From contig JAPMTX010000147.1 in NCBI GenBank assembly GCA_026552855.1, forward strand, positions 1 through 45,505: DNA of 45,505 nt, read 5' to 3'. Positions 1-8,043 of the stretch are shown here, piece by piece. The notes under the pieces are model-generated. The model did no database searches. It saw only the letters and a program-made list of their open reading frames with translations, and was not told the DNA's origin. This DNA is from Candidatus Methanoperedens sp. (GTDB lineage Archaea; Halobacteriota; Methanosarcinia; Methanosarcinales; Methanoperedenaceae). Each line of letters starts with the position of its first letter. The first letter of the stretch is position 1. The translations under genes were made by a program, and so were the position numbers.

Positions 1-242
1 CGGCAAATATCTGGATAATTTCACCAGTCTCCATGCACTGAACCTATGGCTTTTAACTGGGATAAGATTTTTGCTTGGCACCCCACCTCAAGCTATAGAT
101 TCATGAATCCGTTGTTTTAGCCCCACAGGAGAGCAGAGAGAAACACTTTCATTTATCCGAAATCCAACGGTCTATTTACAGTATGGATCTAAGACATCTT
201 AGCACAAGGGTTTATGCTTATGCGTTACGATAATAGCCCGAT
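1..242. other. Leading non-coding stretch with a possible CDS remnant
   Basis: A plus-strand frame is open from base 2 to a TGA at 107-109 (about 35 codons) and could be the 3' end of a gene that starts outside the window. Its translation has no motif I recognise, and the opposite strand is also open over part of it, so it may be chance. A TATA-like element (tttatgctta, about 210-219) lies some 25 nt before the ATG of the first signal peptidase, which fits a leaderless transcript. Nothing else is evident. Confidence 0.3.
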
Positions 243-818
243 ATGCCTCTAATGGAGAAAATAAAAGCGTTCAATGAGAGCGATAACCCCTGGGTCGGGC
301 TTTTAAGGGATCTTCTCTTTGTACTTGTAGTAGTTGCTGTATTTGCTTCCGTTTCGCATATCGTGCTCGGGCTCTGGTCGCCCATGGTCGCCGTTAAAAG
401 CGAAAGCATGGTCCCCCATCTCCAGATAGGAGACCTTATCTTTGTCGAGGGTATCGACCGCACCACTGTTATAACATACGAAGAGGGAGAGCGGAACGGT
501 TACACGTCCTTCGGCGAATACGGCGATGTTATCCTCTATAAGCGCTTTGGAAATGAGGGGACCACGCCCATAATCCACCGCGCCATGTACTATGTCGAAA
601 AAGGGGAGACCATGTGGCAAAACGGACCTACAGCCCCTTATGCAGGTTATATCACCAAAGGTGATAACGTGAGGACCAATCCCTCGTACGACCAGCAGGG
701 GGATATAAGCTACCTCCAGCCTGTTAAAAAGGAGTGGATAATAGGGGTGGCGCGCTTTTACAGGATACCTTTTGCAGGGTATGTTTCGCTCATTCCAAGG
801 ATGATTCTGGGAACGTAA
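243..818 (+). CDS. Type I signal peptidase, copy 1
   Basis: A 191-residue membrane-anchored serine protease that would remove signal peptides from proteins exported through Sec. One N-terminal membrane segment spans about residues 22-44. The nucleophile motif SESM gives Ser55. His112 in IIHRAMYY replaces the general-base lysine of bacterial enzymes, as is usual in archaea and the ER. The GDN motif supplies Asp141. ATG at 243 has no Shine-Dalgarno sequence and sits about 25 nt after a TATA-like box, so leaderless translation is likely. An almost full-length paralogue follows directly at 905-1480, showing a tandem duplication. The family assignment is firm; which of the two is the main housekeeping peptidase cannot be told. 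Confidence 0.9.
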   Translation: MPLMEKIKAFNESDNPWVGLLRDLLFVLVVVAVFASVSHIVLGLWSPMVAVKSESMVPHLQIGDLIFVEGIDRTTVITYEEGERNGYTSFGEYGDVILYKRFGNEGTTPIIHRAMYYVEKGETMWQNGPTAPYAGYITKGDNVRTNPSYDQQGDISYLQPVKKEWIIGVARFYRIPFAGYVSLIPRMILGT

Positions 819-904
819 GCTGGATGTAAGCTGATCTGGAAAGGACGTAAATTAAAGCAAACGTTTATACATTCTCTGGATGATTATATGTTATTAGATT
901 CCAG

Positions 905-1480
905 ATGCCTCTGCGGGAAAAGATAAGACAGTTTAACGAGAGCGATAACCTCTGGATTGGATTTATAAGGGATGCTCTCTTTGTATTTGCAGTAATCACT
1001 ATCATTGCTTCTGTTTCTAATATCGCATTCGGGCTCTGGTCGCCAATGGTTGCGGTGGAGAGCGGCAGCATGATTCCCCATATCCAGATAGGGGACATTA
1101 TCCTGGTTGAGAGTATAGACCGCACCAAAGTTACGACATACGAGGAAGGAAAACAGAGCGGTTATATCTCCTTTGGTGAATACGGCGATGTGGTGCTGTA
1201 CAGACCGTACGGAAAGAAGGATGTAACACCCATCATTCACCGCGCCATGTACTACGTTGAGAAGGGAGAGCCCATGTGGCAAAACGGACCTGCAGCCCCT
1301 TATGCAGGTTATATTACCAAAGGTGATAACCCGAAGACAAATCCCTTGTACGATCAGCAGGGCAGCATAAGCTCTCAACAGCCTGTTAAAAAAGAATGGG
1401 TAATAGGGGTGGCGCGCTTTTACAGGGTTCCTTTAGTAGGATATGTTTCGCTCATCCCGAGAAAGGTATTAGGCATATAG
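905..1480 (+). CDS. Type I signal peptidase, copy 2 (tandem paralogue)
   Basis: A 191-residue paralogue of the preceding gene, with the same length and catalytic layout: Ser55 in SGSM, His112 in IIHRAMYY and Asp141 in GDN. The stretch from MWQNGP through the GDN motif is nearly identical between copies, while the membrane segment and the loop after residue 70 have drifted. It has its own TATA-like element (gtttatac, about 863-870), so the copies are probably transcribed separately. Its last 12 bases overlap the 3' end of the convergent orc1/cdc6 gene. Both copies keep all active-site residues, so neither looks degenerate; they may differ in substrate or expression. Confidence 0.9.
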   Translation: MPLREKIRQFNESDNLWIGFIRDALFVFAVITIIASVSNIAFGLWSPMVAVESGSMIPHIQIGDIILVESIDRTKVTTYEEGKQSGYISFGEYGDVVLYRPYGKKDVTPIIHRAMYYVEKGEPMWQNGPAAPYAGYITKGDNPKTNPLYDQQGSISSQQPVKKEWVIGVARFYRVPLVGYVSLIPRKVLGI

Positions 1481-2710
1481 TTTTGTCTGGTTGGACAGCT
1501 TGAAGCTCTCAAGCTGTTTTAACCTGTAATCCTCAAAGAGCACCTTAAGAGTGCTGTCAGTCGGGATGCTCAGGGAAATCTCTTTAGTTCTTCCGTACCT
1601 TCCCTTGCTCACTACTGTTGCATTGAGTATGCCCAGCATATCAAGCTCGGATATCAGGTCAGTCACCCTGCGCTGTGTCAGGATCTCTATACCGATGATC
1701 CTGGACATCTGTTTGTAGACGTTGTACGCTTCCCCTGTGGTGATGTTGCTGTCTCCGTTGTAGCAGAGAAGCACTGCGCTGAGCAGCACAAGCTTTGACT
1801 GAGTTGGCAGTGTCTTCACCACCTCCACTATCCTGTCAGTCTCGATCTTCTCCTGTGCCTGCTTTACATGCAGTTCCTGGACCCTTGCCGATTTGGCGCG
1901 CTCGGCTATCTCACCTGATACCCTCAGTAGGTCAAGCGCCCTTCTTGCATCGCCATGTTCCTGTGCTGCATACGCCGCGCACAGCGGGATGACCGTTTCC
2001 TCCAGCATCCCTGGTTTAAAAGCCATCTTAGCTCTTTCCTGCAGGATATCCCTGAGCTGGTTGGCATCGTACGGCGGGAATATTATCTCTTCCTCACCAA
2101 GTGAACTCTTTACCCTCGGATCAAGGAATTCGGTGAACTTCAGGTCGTTCGTTATGCCGATGAGGCTTACCTTGGCTTTTTTAAGGTCCGAGTTTATCCT
2201 TGTGAGGTTATAGAGGACATCATCGCCCTTATCTACGAGCTTGTCCACCTCGTCGAGCATTATTATTGCAATGCGTCTATCTGAATCCAGTGCGTTTTTA
2301 AATTCTGAATACACCTGGTCAGTCGGCCACCCGGTCATGGGGATTTCCTTGTCAAAATGCCTGGCAAGAGATGCCAGCAGGCGGTACTGGGTGTCCACGA
2401 CCTCGCAATTAATATATATGACTATACATGGAATCCCGTACAATTCGCCCGTTCTTTCAAGTTCCTGTCCGACATGCTTTGCCACAGCTGTTTTGCCGGT
2501 TCCCGTTTTCCCGTATATCAAAACATTTGATGGCGTCTCGCCTCGAAGCGCAGATACCAGAACGGTAGCCAGCGCTTTTACCTGGTCACTTCTGTGGGGA
2601 AGATAATCAGGCGTATATGTCGAACGGAGTACCTCTCTATTCTCAAAGATATTGACTATGGTAAGCATATCTTCAAAGATTCCCTTTATTGTTATGGTTC
2701 CGTTTTCCAA
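1469..2710 (-). CDS. cdc6: Orc1/Cdc6 replication initiator (AAA+ ATPase)
   Basis: Origin-recognition protein that binds ORB boxes and helps load the MCM helicase. It carries a Walker A motif GKTGTGKT and a Walker B motif LDEVDK in the AAA+ region, followed by a C-terminal winged-helix region. The N-terminal sequence ending in YTPDYLPHR is typical of archaeal Orc1. No ATG is available near the 5' end. I chose the TTG at 2710 because a strong ribosome binding site (aaaggaggg, about 2717-2725) lies 7-8 nt upstream, giving 413 residues; the longer TTG at 2740 would lie upstream of that site. The gene is transcribed away from the ORB-bearing region, the usual arrangement of an initiator beside its origin. 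Confidence 0.93.
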   Translation of the reverse strand: MENGTITIKGIFEDMLTIVNIFENREVLRSTYTPDYLPHRSDQVKALATVLVSALRGETPSNVLIYGKTGTGKTAVAKHVGQELERTGELYGIPCIVIYINCEVVDTQYRLLASLARHFDKEIPMTGWPTDQVYSEFKNALDSDRRIAIIMLDEVDKLVDKGDDVLYNLTRINSDLKKAKVSLIGITNDLKFTEFLDPRVKSSLGEEEIIFPPYDANQLRDILQERAKMAFKPGMLEETVIPLCAAYAAQEHGDARRALDLLRVSGEIAERAKSARVQELHVKQAQEKIETDRIVEVVKTLPTQSKLVLLSAVLLCYNGDSNITTGEAYNVYKQMSRIIGIEILTQRRVTDLISELDMLGILNATVVSKGRYGRTKEISLSIPTDSTLKVLFEDYRLKQLESFKLSNQTKLYA

Positions 2711-2771
2711 TACTTCGACCCTCCTTTGCAACAGATGCAATGGAAGGAAAGGTATTAAGACTTTTGGTTGA

Positions 2772-2793
2772 GACCCCTTGGTTTCTTTTGGAG
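2772..2793 (-). promoter_or_regulatory. Degenerate ORB-like box
   Basis: Read on the minus strand it gives ccaaaagaaaccaaggggtc. It keeps the gaaa core and the aaggggt G-string of ORB boxes but departs from the consensus in the first half. It may be a mini-ORB nearest the initiator gene. Confidence 0.5.
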
Positions 2794-2900
2794 CAGGATG
2801 AAAATATTTCAGGATTTAAGATAATATGGGCTTTTGAGTAATCACTTTTTGACTTCCCGCTCTTTATGGTCCAGACCTCTGGCCATGATACATACAGTTC

Positions 2901-2922
2901 AACCCCTTTATTTCCACTGGAG
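2901..2922 (-). promoter_or_regulatory. ORB box (Orc1/Cdc6 binding site)
   Basis: Read on the minus strand it contains ccagtggaaataaaggggtt, very close to the archaeal ORB consensus with its central tggaaa and terminal G-string. It is the best match of the four boxes. Confidence 0.85.
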
Positions 2923-2938
2923 ATTTTCCTGTAAGACC

Positions 2939-2963
2939 TACCCCTTCATTTCGTCTGGAAACC
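2939..2963 (-). promoter_or_regulatory. ORB box (Orc1/Cdc6 binding site)
   Basis: Read on the minus strand it contains ccagacgaaatgaaggggta, matching the plus-strand box at 3151 in 18 of 20 positions. Same orientation as the box at 2901, with the G-string pointing away from the AT-rich core. Confidence 0.85.
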
Positions 2964-3150
2964 TGAGAACCAATTTTCTCCGTGATGATTGATGTACAAT
3001 ACTAACCAATGTTATACGCTTTGTACCTCACTATATATAAAGATTTCGACTTAAGATTAAAATATAAAAAATGAAAGCAAAATCAACAAATCATACGTAT
3101 CTCCAACTGACTAACGCTGCATATCAAAAATCAAAAGGATCGAGCAAATT

Positions 3151-3172
3151 ATCCAGATGAAATAAAGGGGTA
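3151..3172 (+). promoter_or_regulatory. ORB box, opposite orientation
   Basis: It reads ccagatgaaataaaggggta on the plus strand, inverted relative to the other three boxes and on the far side of the AT-rich segment. This opposed layout is the main reason to call the region an origin. Confidence 0.85.
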
Positions 3173-3175
3173 GGT

Positions 3176-3215
3176 GTTACACCGAAGAACGTCATGTAAC
3201 ACTGAAGAACGTCAT
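3176..3215 (+). repeat. Tandem repeat, two 20-bp units
   Basis: Units 3176-3195 and 3196-3215 differ at 2 of 20 positions; each ends gaagaacgtcat. They begin 3 bp after the last ORB box. Function unknown. Confidence 0.75.
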
Positions 3216-3231
3216 GCCAGGGGCTACTCCA

Positions 3232-3283
3232 GGAGTTACATCAAAGGTTACACCAGTGGAGTCACGTCAAGGGTTACGCCAGT
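3232..3283 (+). repeat. Tandem repeat, two 26-bp units
   Basis: Units 3232-3257 and 3258-3283 match at 22 of 26 positions, and each contains two gtTAC/gtCAC-type submotifs. Partial copies lie on both sides. The array fills the gap between the origin and the 3' end of the UPF0147 gene. Confidence 0.7.
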
Positions 3284-3337
3284 GATTATTATGCCGGGAG
3301 TCACTACATCCGTCACCGTTCCACCACACGCCAGGGC

Positions 3338-3607
3338 TCACCTATCCACCGGGATTGTCTCGAGCTGGCTTGAAAGCCCCCATATCAGTGTTCTTGTGTG
3401 TATGGGCACATTAGGGTCATTGCCGATATCATCTAGCTTGGAGATCACCATTGCGGCTCTTACCGACGGCGGCTCTTTTTCGTTCAACAGTATGTTTTTC
3501 ATATTATCCGCATTACGTCTGATGTTTCGTGGTACCGAATCATCATTGATAATCCTATCAAGTACTTCGATGCACTGTCTTATGGTTTCGGTTGGTTTTT
3601 CCGACAC
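3338..3607 (-). CDS. UPF0147 family protein
   Basis: A small helical protein of an archaeal family with no established function. The family pattern is clear: IEVLDRIINDDSVPRNIRRN, then repeated helices with VRAAMVISKLDDI and a NDPNVP motif. I chose GTG at 3607 (89 residues) because a ggag element lies about 8 nt upstream; a GTG three codons earlier at 3616 would be too close to it, and family members are usually just under 90 residues. It is convergent with the repeat-bearing end of the origin region and divergent from the gene at 3711. Confidence 0.85.
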   Translation of the reverse strand: MSEKPTETIRQCIEVLDRIINDDSVPRNIRRNADNMKNILLNEKEPPSVRAAMVISKLDDIGNDPNVPIHTRTLIWGLSSQLETIPVDR

Positions 3608-3710
3608 GATTATCACTCCGGGCTACCTTTATAAAAGAAGCAGTCGTAGTTAAAGTCATGATTTCGTGCATAATAAAACTCCTGTACGAAAAGACTTTCG
3701 GTGATATCCA

Positions 3711-4112
3711 ATGCCAGAAACAGATGAGAACAAAAAACTACAGAAGATAACAAGACTTCTTGAGAAAGGCGGCACAATGCTTGCAAGCCACCACGAGTGC
3801 GGAGCTCCGCTCTTTCGATATCAGGGGAAAGTCCTCTGCCCTGTATGCGATTTTGAGGAGAAAAAAGAAGTGCCCGAGGCGAGAAAGCCTGAGATGGCAG
3901 AGAAAGTAGCAGAGCGCGAAGAGATCAGGCGCGAGGTCATACCTGTAAGGGAACCCCAGCCGGTTGAACTTTCTCAGGTTGCCGCACTGACGCAGAGCAA
4001 GATTCACTCTATTGCAACGAGCCTTGAAGACGAGACAGACCTGCAAAGAGTAAAAGAAAAGCTTGAGTGCATAGAGCTCGGGCTGAGAGTATTGAAGCTG
4101 CTTGGGCCCTAA
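3711..4112 (+). CDS. Sjogren's syndrome/scleroderma autoantigen 1 family zinc-ribbon protein
   Basis: A 133-residue protein whose first half carries the family signature: a helix ending LEKGGTMLASHH, then CGAPLFRY and CPVC, which form a zinc ribbon. The second half is charged and likely helical or coiled. The family (human p27/SSSCA1 homologues) is widespread in archaea, and its archaeal role is not settled. It is divergent from UPF0147 and convergent with the marker 9 gene, so it is probably a single-gene unit. Confidence 0.82.
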   Translation: MPETDENKKLQKITRLLEKGGTMLASHHECGAPLFRYQGKVLCPVCDFEEKKEVPEARKPEMAEKVAEREEIRREVIPVREPQPVELSQVAALTQSKIHSIATSLEDETDLQRVKEKLECIELGLRVLKLLGP

Positions 4113-4130
4113 TCCCTTCCTAACCCCTTC

Positions 4131-5285
4131 CTAATCTCTTCTTTTCCTGTGCTTCAGTATATATTCTGACAGCCTCTTCTTTATCTGCATGTACTCCACG
4201 TCTGATAACCCCGAGGAGGTAAGAGCAGAATCCCGCAGGAAGCACGGCTTGGTGATCTTGCAGCACCAGGTCATACTGCCAAAGCACGTCCCCTCCCCAT
4301 ATTCGATGGGAGTGTTGCGGGCAAACTCTGTTTTTATTTTCATGAACTCCTCGGCGCTGATGCCAGCCTGCTTGAGAGCGCCGTGCAGGGCGCAGGGTTT
4401 AACAGGAAGACAGCAGAAAGCAAGCGCCCTCAAATCCCCTCCGGCGCATATGTGTTTTGGTGCGTTGTACCAGCCTGTGAGGGACTGGAGCGATGAGATT
4501 TCTCTCACGAGATGATCGATGATACCAGGGCTGGAGAGGGCTGCGCGTGCGACCGAGACCATATCTGCGCCGTGTCCGAACATCTCTTTTGCGCTCTCAA
4601 AGTCCACGACGGAATTGTTGCCTATGATAAACAGACCTGTCGAGTTGCGGATTCGCTTGATTACCCTGATATCCGCGCCCGCCAAATCATTGTCACCTTC
4701 CGGGGGCATGGCATCGATATGTATGATATCAGCCCCCGCGCTCTCGATAGCCTTTGCAAGCGAAACGTCGTCCACAACATTGGCTCTTGTTTTAACCGAG
4801 AGCACAACACCTGTTTTTTTTATTTCCCGGATATACCCGCAGAGCCTCGGTGTATCTTTTAAGAGCGCCTCCCCGGTGCCGAGCGCCAGCATCTCAGGCT
4901 GCCTGCAGTGCGCGTTCATCTCAAGGATAGCGCCGTATTTTTTAGCCAGACGGGCTGCCTCGATAAGAGGCTCTATTGTTGCAGCGCGAACATTAACTGC
5001 AACCGCCGCCAATCCACGCGCGGCATCAAGCTCCCCTTCAAGGAACTCAATAGGTCTATCAGAAACGAATTCCTTTCTTTCGCGATCCAATTCTTTCTGC
5101 GCGGCTTCGTTCGTCCCAGCGTCCAGGTTATAGCCGCCCAGAACAATAAGTCCTGCGTTCCTGAACCTGGATGCGAATTTACTGTCGGTAATCCCTGCCA
5201 TGGGGGCAAGGGCTATAGGATTTTTAGGTGCAGCATAGCCGATTTTGATGTTGAATAAGTTCTCTGTCACGATAGCCTCGTTCAT
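4131..5285 (-). CDS. Methanogenesis marker protein 9 (Dus-like TIM barrel plus Cys repeats)
   Basis: A 384-residue protein of the family conserved across methanogens and ANME archaea as methanogenesis marker 9. The N-terminal 265 residues resemble a dihydrouridine-synthase-type flavin TIM barrel, with APMAGITD near residues 27-34 and GNNSV near 222. The C-terminal part has a duplicated cysteine motif: Cys280, 291, 292, 298 and Cys334, 341, 342, 348, each in the order C..CC...PC. That suggests two metal or Fe-S sites. The biochemical role is unknown. Its presence supports a methanogenesis/reverse methanogenesis lifestyle. It is divergent from the fpo operon. Confidence 0.85.
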   Translation of the reverse strand: MNEAIVTENLFNIKIGYAAPKNPIALAPMAGITDSKFASRFRNAGLIVLGGYNLDAGTNEAAQKELDRERKEFVSDRPIEFLEGELDAARGLAAVAVNVRAATIEPLIEAARLAKKYGAILEMNAHCRQPEMLALGTGEALLKDTPRLCGYIREIKKTGVVLSVKTRANVVDDVSLAKAIESAGADIIHIDAMPPEGDNDLAGADIRVIKRIRNSTGLFIIGNNSVVDFESAKEMFGHGADMVSVARAALSSPGIIDHLVREISSLQSLTGWYNAPKHICAGGDLRALAFCCLPVKPCALHGALKQAGISAEEFMKIKTEFARNTPIEYGEGTCFGSMTWCCKITKPCFLRDSALTSSGLSDVEYMQIKKRLSEYILKHRKRRD

Positions 5286-5384
5286 CCCCGTGTTAAATAC
5301 GGAGCCATTATCAGGATTTACCTCCAGTCGTCAGTATCCTTTAAGAAACTTACGCTTATGGTCAGCATGAAAAGATTTCATAAG

Positions 5385-5394
5385 CTTTTTATAT
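5385..5394 (+). promoter_or_regulatory. TATA-like element of the fpo operon
   Basis: The element ctttttatat sits about 42 nt before the fpoA ATG in the divergent gap between marker 9 and fpoA. It predicts a short leader containing the ribosome binding site aaggtga at 5425-5431. Confidence 0.5.
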
Positions 5395-5435
5395 CTGTAG
5401 TCCTTTAAGCCATATGTACAAATAAGGTGAACCAA

Positions 5436-5810
5436 ATGGCATCAAACGCATTTTTTGATAATTATTTGCCGATAGCAATACTTACCGTTATTGGCTTTGT
5501 ATTTGTAGCAATCTCTTTGTTCATGTCAAGGATGGTCAGACCGAGCAACAAAACAAAAGAAAAATTATCCACATACGAATGTGCAGAAGCGCCGATCGGG
5601 GATGCCAGGATACATCATAACATACAGTACTATCTGATCGTGATTGTTTTTCTCATCTTTGATGTTGAGATTCTGTTCTTATATCCGTGGGCAGTGCAGC
5701 TCAAGAAGCTTGGGGGTCTTGGATTTATTGAGATGGTCGTTTTCATTGAGATACTTATAATCGGTCTTGCTTATGCCTGGAGAAAGGAGGCTTTGGATTG
5801 GATCCAGTAA
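5436..5810 (+). CDS. fpoA: F420H2 dehydrogenase subunit A (NuoA-like)
   Basis: Small membrane subunit of the Fpo/Fqo complex, homologous to complex I NuoA/ND3, at the junction of the membrane and peripheral arms. It is 124 residues with three membrane segments. The loop YECAEAP (conserved Cys of NuoA) and the acidic stretch [12 protein letters not shown] are clear family marks. I chose ATG at 5436 because aaggtga lies 5 nt upstream; a GTG at 5427 falls inside that site. It is the first gene of the operon and overlaps fpoB by 13 nt. Confidence 0.93.
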   Translation: MASNAFFDNYLPIAILTVIGFVFVAISLFMSRMVRPSNKTKEKLSTYECAEAPIGDARIHHNIQYYLIVIVFLIFDVEILFLYPWAVQLKKLGGLGFIEMVVFIEILIIGLAYAWRKEALDWIQ

Positions 5811-6391
5811 CTATCGATACAACAAAATTTAAACCGGTAAGGAGAAAGCCAGAAACAGCACTTGAAAAGCTGGAAGATACCGGGCTCATCAGCACAGTCC
5901 TGGCTGCAAGGGAAAGGAAGGGGCTGATACTCTTGACAACGGTTGATCAGGTTTTTAACTGGGCGCGCCTCAGCTCGCTGTGGCCCGTCACCTCAGGTCT
6001 TGCATGCTGCGCCATCGAGATGATGGCTGTGGCTATGGCGCATCACGATATAGCGCGCTTCGGTATGGAGATATTCAGAGCAAGCCCCAGACAGGCGGAT
6101 CTCATGTTCGTCGCAGGCACTGTGACCAAGAGGATGGCACCCAGGGTCAAGAAGTTGTACGAGATGATGCCAGACCCCAAGTGGGTGATATCCGTAGGCA
6201 GTTGTGCCAACACCGGGGGACCGTACCATGAATCCTATGCTGTGCTAAAGGGCGTGGACAATATCATACCTGTGGACGTGTATATTCCCGGCTGTCCTCC
6301 CCGACCAGAAGCCTGGCTGTACGGCGTCATCCAGTTAAGAGAAAAGATCAAGAGCGAGGGGTACGGGGCAAAATGGGGGCTTAACAAATGA
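5798..6391 (+). CDS. fpoB: F420H2 dehydrogenase subunit B (NuoB-like, N2 cluster)
   Basis: A 197-residue peripheral-arm subunit that carries the terminal [4Fe-4S] cluster N2, passing electrons to the quinone or methanophenazine. The ligand motifs are present: adjacent cysteines in LACCAIEM, then GSCANTGG and PGCPPRPE. The start is TTG at 5798, supported by aaaggagg at 5783-5790, seven nt upstream and inside the 3' end of fpoA. Its stop overlaps the fpoC ATG (ATGA), so translational coupling is expected. Confidence 0.94.
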   Translation: MDPVTIDTTKFKPVRRKPETALEKLEDTGLISTVLAARERKGLILLTTVDQVFNWARLSSLWPVTSGLACCAIEMMAVAMAHHDIARFGMEIFRASPRQADLMFVAGTVTKRMAPRVKKLYEMMPDPKWVISVGSCANTGGPYHESYAVLKGVDNIIPVDVYIPGCPPRPEAWLYGVIQLREKIKSEGYGAKWGLNK

Positions 6392-6891
6392 ACGGGGCAG
6401 AGGAATTAAAACAGATAATGCCGGACACCGTCATCAGTACAGGCATGCAGGTCAACAAGCCTCTTGCCGTCCTCAAAAAAGAGGACATATTGAAAGCTGC
6501 AGGCAAAGTGAAAGAGATGGGTTTTGATCAGCTCTCCGTCATCACGGGAATAGATTACCAGGACAGGTTCGAGGTAATCTATAATTTCTTCTCCTACAGG
6601 AAAAAGGAGAACCTTGTATTGAAAGTTATTCTGGACCATGACGCACCAGCCGTGGATTCGCTCGCATCCCTCTGGAAAGGGGCGGACTGGCTTGAGCGGG
6701 AGACGTACGATCTCGTAGGGGTTAAATTCACAGGTCACCCCAACCTTACCAGGATACTGCTGCCCGAGGGCTGGCAGGGTCATCCTCTCAGGAAGGATTA
6801 TGACATGGCTACTGAGCAGTTCGTGACCATAGGGGAAGATGGCGAGGATATAGTAAGCACAGACGGGTCAAAGCTGCTGAGGAGGAAGTAA
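6388..6891 (+). CDS. fpoC: F420H2 dehydrogenase subunit C (NuoC-like)
   Basis: A 167-residue peripheral-arm subunit of the 30-kDa complex I family. The family signature is seen in [18 protein letters not shown], followed by [17 protein letters not shown]. It packs against FpoD and holds no cofactor. The start ATG overlaps the fpoB stop by four bases, and its own stop shares one base with the fpoD start. Confidence 0.93.
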   Translation: MNGAEELKQIMPDTVISTGMQVNKPLAVLKKEDILKAAGKVKEMGFDQLSVITGIDYQDRFEVIYNFFSYRKKENLVLKVILDHDAPAVDSLASLWKGADWLERETYDLVGVKFTGHPNLTRILLPEGWQGHPLRKDYDMATEQFVTIGEDGEDIVSTDGSKLLRRK

Positions 6892-8039
6892 TGGAAACTG
6901 ACGAATTTATTCTCAACATGGGACCTGTACATCCGAGCACGCACGGTGTGCTGCGGTTCAAGCTCAGGATGGACGGGGAGATCATCAAGGACTGCCAGGT
7001 CATCATGGGCTACCTCCACAGGGGAACTGAAAAACTGGCTGAGATGAAGACGTACCTTCAGTTCATCCCTTACACCGACAGGCTGGATTACATCTCAGCC
7101 ATGCCCAACAATTATGCTTACGTCAAAGCTGTCGAAGAACTTGCGGGCATAGAGGTGCCGTTGCGGGCTGAGTATATCCGCGTACTTACAGTGGAGCTTA
7201 ACAGGATCGTCAACCATCTCGTATTTATGGGCTCCCTGCTGCTTGACCTCGGCGCGTCCACGATGATAATGTACGGGTTCAGGGAGAGGGAGAAGGCTCT
7301 TCAGCTCTTCGAGATGCTCTGCGGTGCAAGGATGACCTTCAGTTACTTCAGGATAGGAGGGGTGAGGGAGGACCTTCCCGAGGGCTTCATACCAAAGCTC
7401 AACGAGTTCATAAACGACATGGAGAAGCGTATTACTGATTACGAGGAATTGATCAACGGCAACGAGATATTCCTCATGAGAATGAAGAATATCGGGGTCA
7501 TAAGCGCGGAAGAGGCGATCAACTACGGCATGACGGGTCCTTCGCTGCGCGGCTCTGGCGTGAATTACGATATAAGGAAAGTGGAGCCTTACTCCATATA
7601 CCCCGATCTTGATTTCAAAGCCTGCGTGTACCCCGAATGTGACAGTTATGCGCGGTACATGGTCAGAGTGGATGAGATGAGGGAAAGTATCCATATCCTG
7701 AGGCAGATAGTGGATACCATGCCTAAATCGAATGTTATAGCCACTCAAAAATACGGGGTAGCACCGGTGACGGGTATGCCGTATACAGCTCAAACCTACT
7801 TCCCAAGGATATTCACACCGCCCGCAGGCGAGGTATACAGCAGGATCGAGGCGCCGAAAGGAGAATTAGGCTTTTACGTTGTAAGCGACGGCACGACCAA
7901 GCCGTACAGGGTGAAGATACGCTCGCCCTCTTTCTGCAACCTGACGGCGATACCAAAGATGGTCGTCGGGCTTAAGATCCCGGACCTGATAGCTGCTTTC
8001 GGTACTATTGATGTCGTTCTTGGCGATGTGGACAGGTGA
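6891..8039 (+). CDS. fpoD: F420H2 dehydrogenase subunit D (NuoD-like)
   Basis: A 382-residue 49-kDa-family subunit that forms the quinone/methanophenazine pocket with FpoB and FpoH. The N-terminal GPVHPSTHGVLRFKL and YLHRGTEKL motifs, GPSLRGSGV, and the C-terminal fold ending FGTIDVVLGDVDR are diagnostic. The nickel ligands of hydrogenase relatives are absent, as expected. It overlaps fpoC by one base and is separated from fpoH by 4 nt. Confidence 0.95.
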   Translation: METDEFILNMGPVHPSTHGVLRFKLRMDGEIIKDCQVIMGYLHRGTEKLAEMKTYLQFIPYTDRLDYISAMPNNYAYVKAVEELAGIEVPLRAEYIRVLTVELNRIVNHLVFMGSLLLDLGASTMIMYGFREREKALQLFEMLCGARMTFSYFRIGGVREDLPEGFIPKLNEFINDMEKRITDYEELINGNEIFLMRMKNIGVISAEEAINYGMTGPSLRGSGVNYDIRKVEPYSIYPDLDFKACVYPECDSYARYMVRVDEMRESIHILRQIVDTMPKSNVIATQKYGVAPVTGMPYTAQTYFPRIFTPPAGEVYSRIEAPKGELGFYVVSDGTTKPYRVKIRSPSFCNLTAIPKMVVGLKIPDLIAAFGTIDVVLGDVDR

Positions 8040-8043
8040 TAGA

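Larger units (their letters stand above)
2772..3172. other. Probable chromosomal replication origin (oriC)
   Basis: This gene-free stretch upstream of orc1/cdc6 has four ORB-like boxes: three on the minus strand (2772-2793, 2901-2922, 2939-2963) and one on the plus strand (3151-3172). The minus- and plus-strand boxes face each other across an AT-rich segment, about 2990-3120, which would be the duplex-unwinding element. Opposed ORB boxes around an AT-rich core beside an orc1 gene is the well-known archaeal origin plan. The boxes are seen directly; origin activity is inferred. Confidence 0.85.

Noticed and set aside
3174..3653. A 159-codon plus-strand ORF over the origin-side repeats and the UPF0147 gene
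   Set aside because: It covers the clear UPF0147 gene on the other strand, and its sequence is Ser/Thr-rich noise; the repeat-coded part alone gives VT-type repeats.
7095..7793. A 232-codon antisense ORF inside fpoD
   Set aside because: His/Tyr/Arg-rich translation typical of a shadow frame, wholly inside a well-conserved gene.
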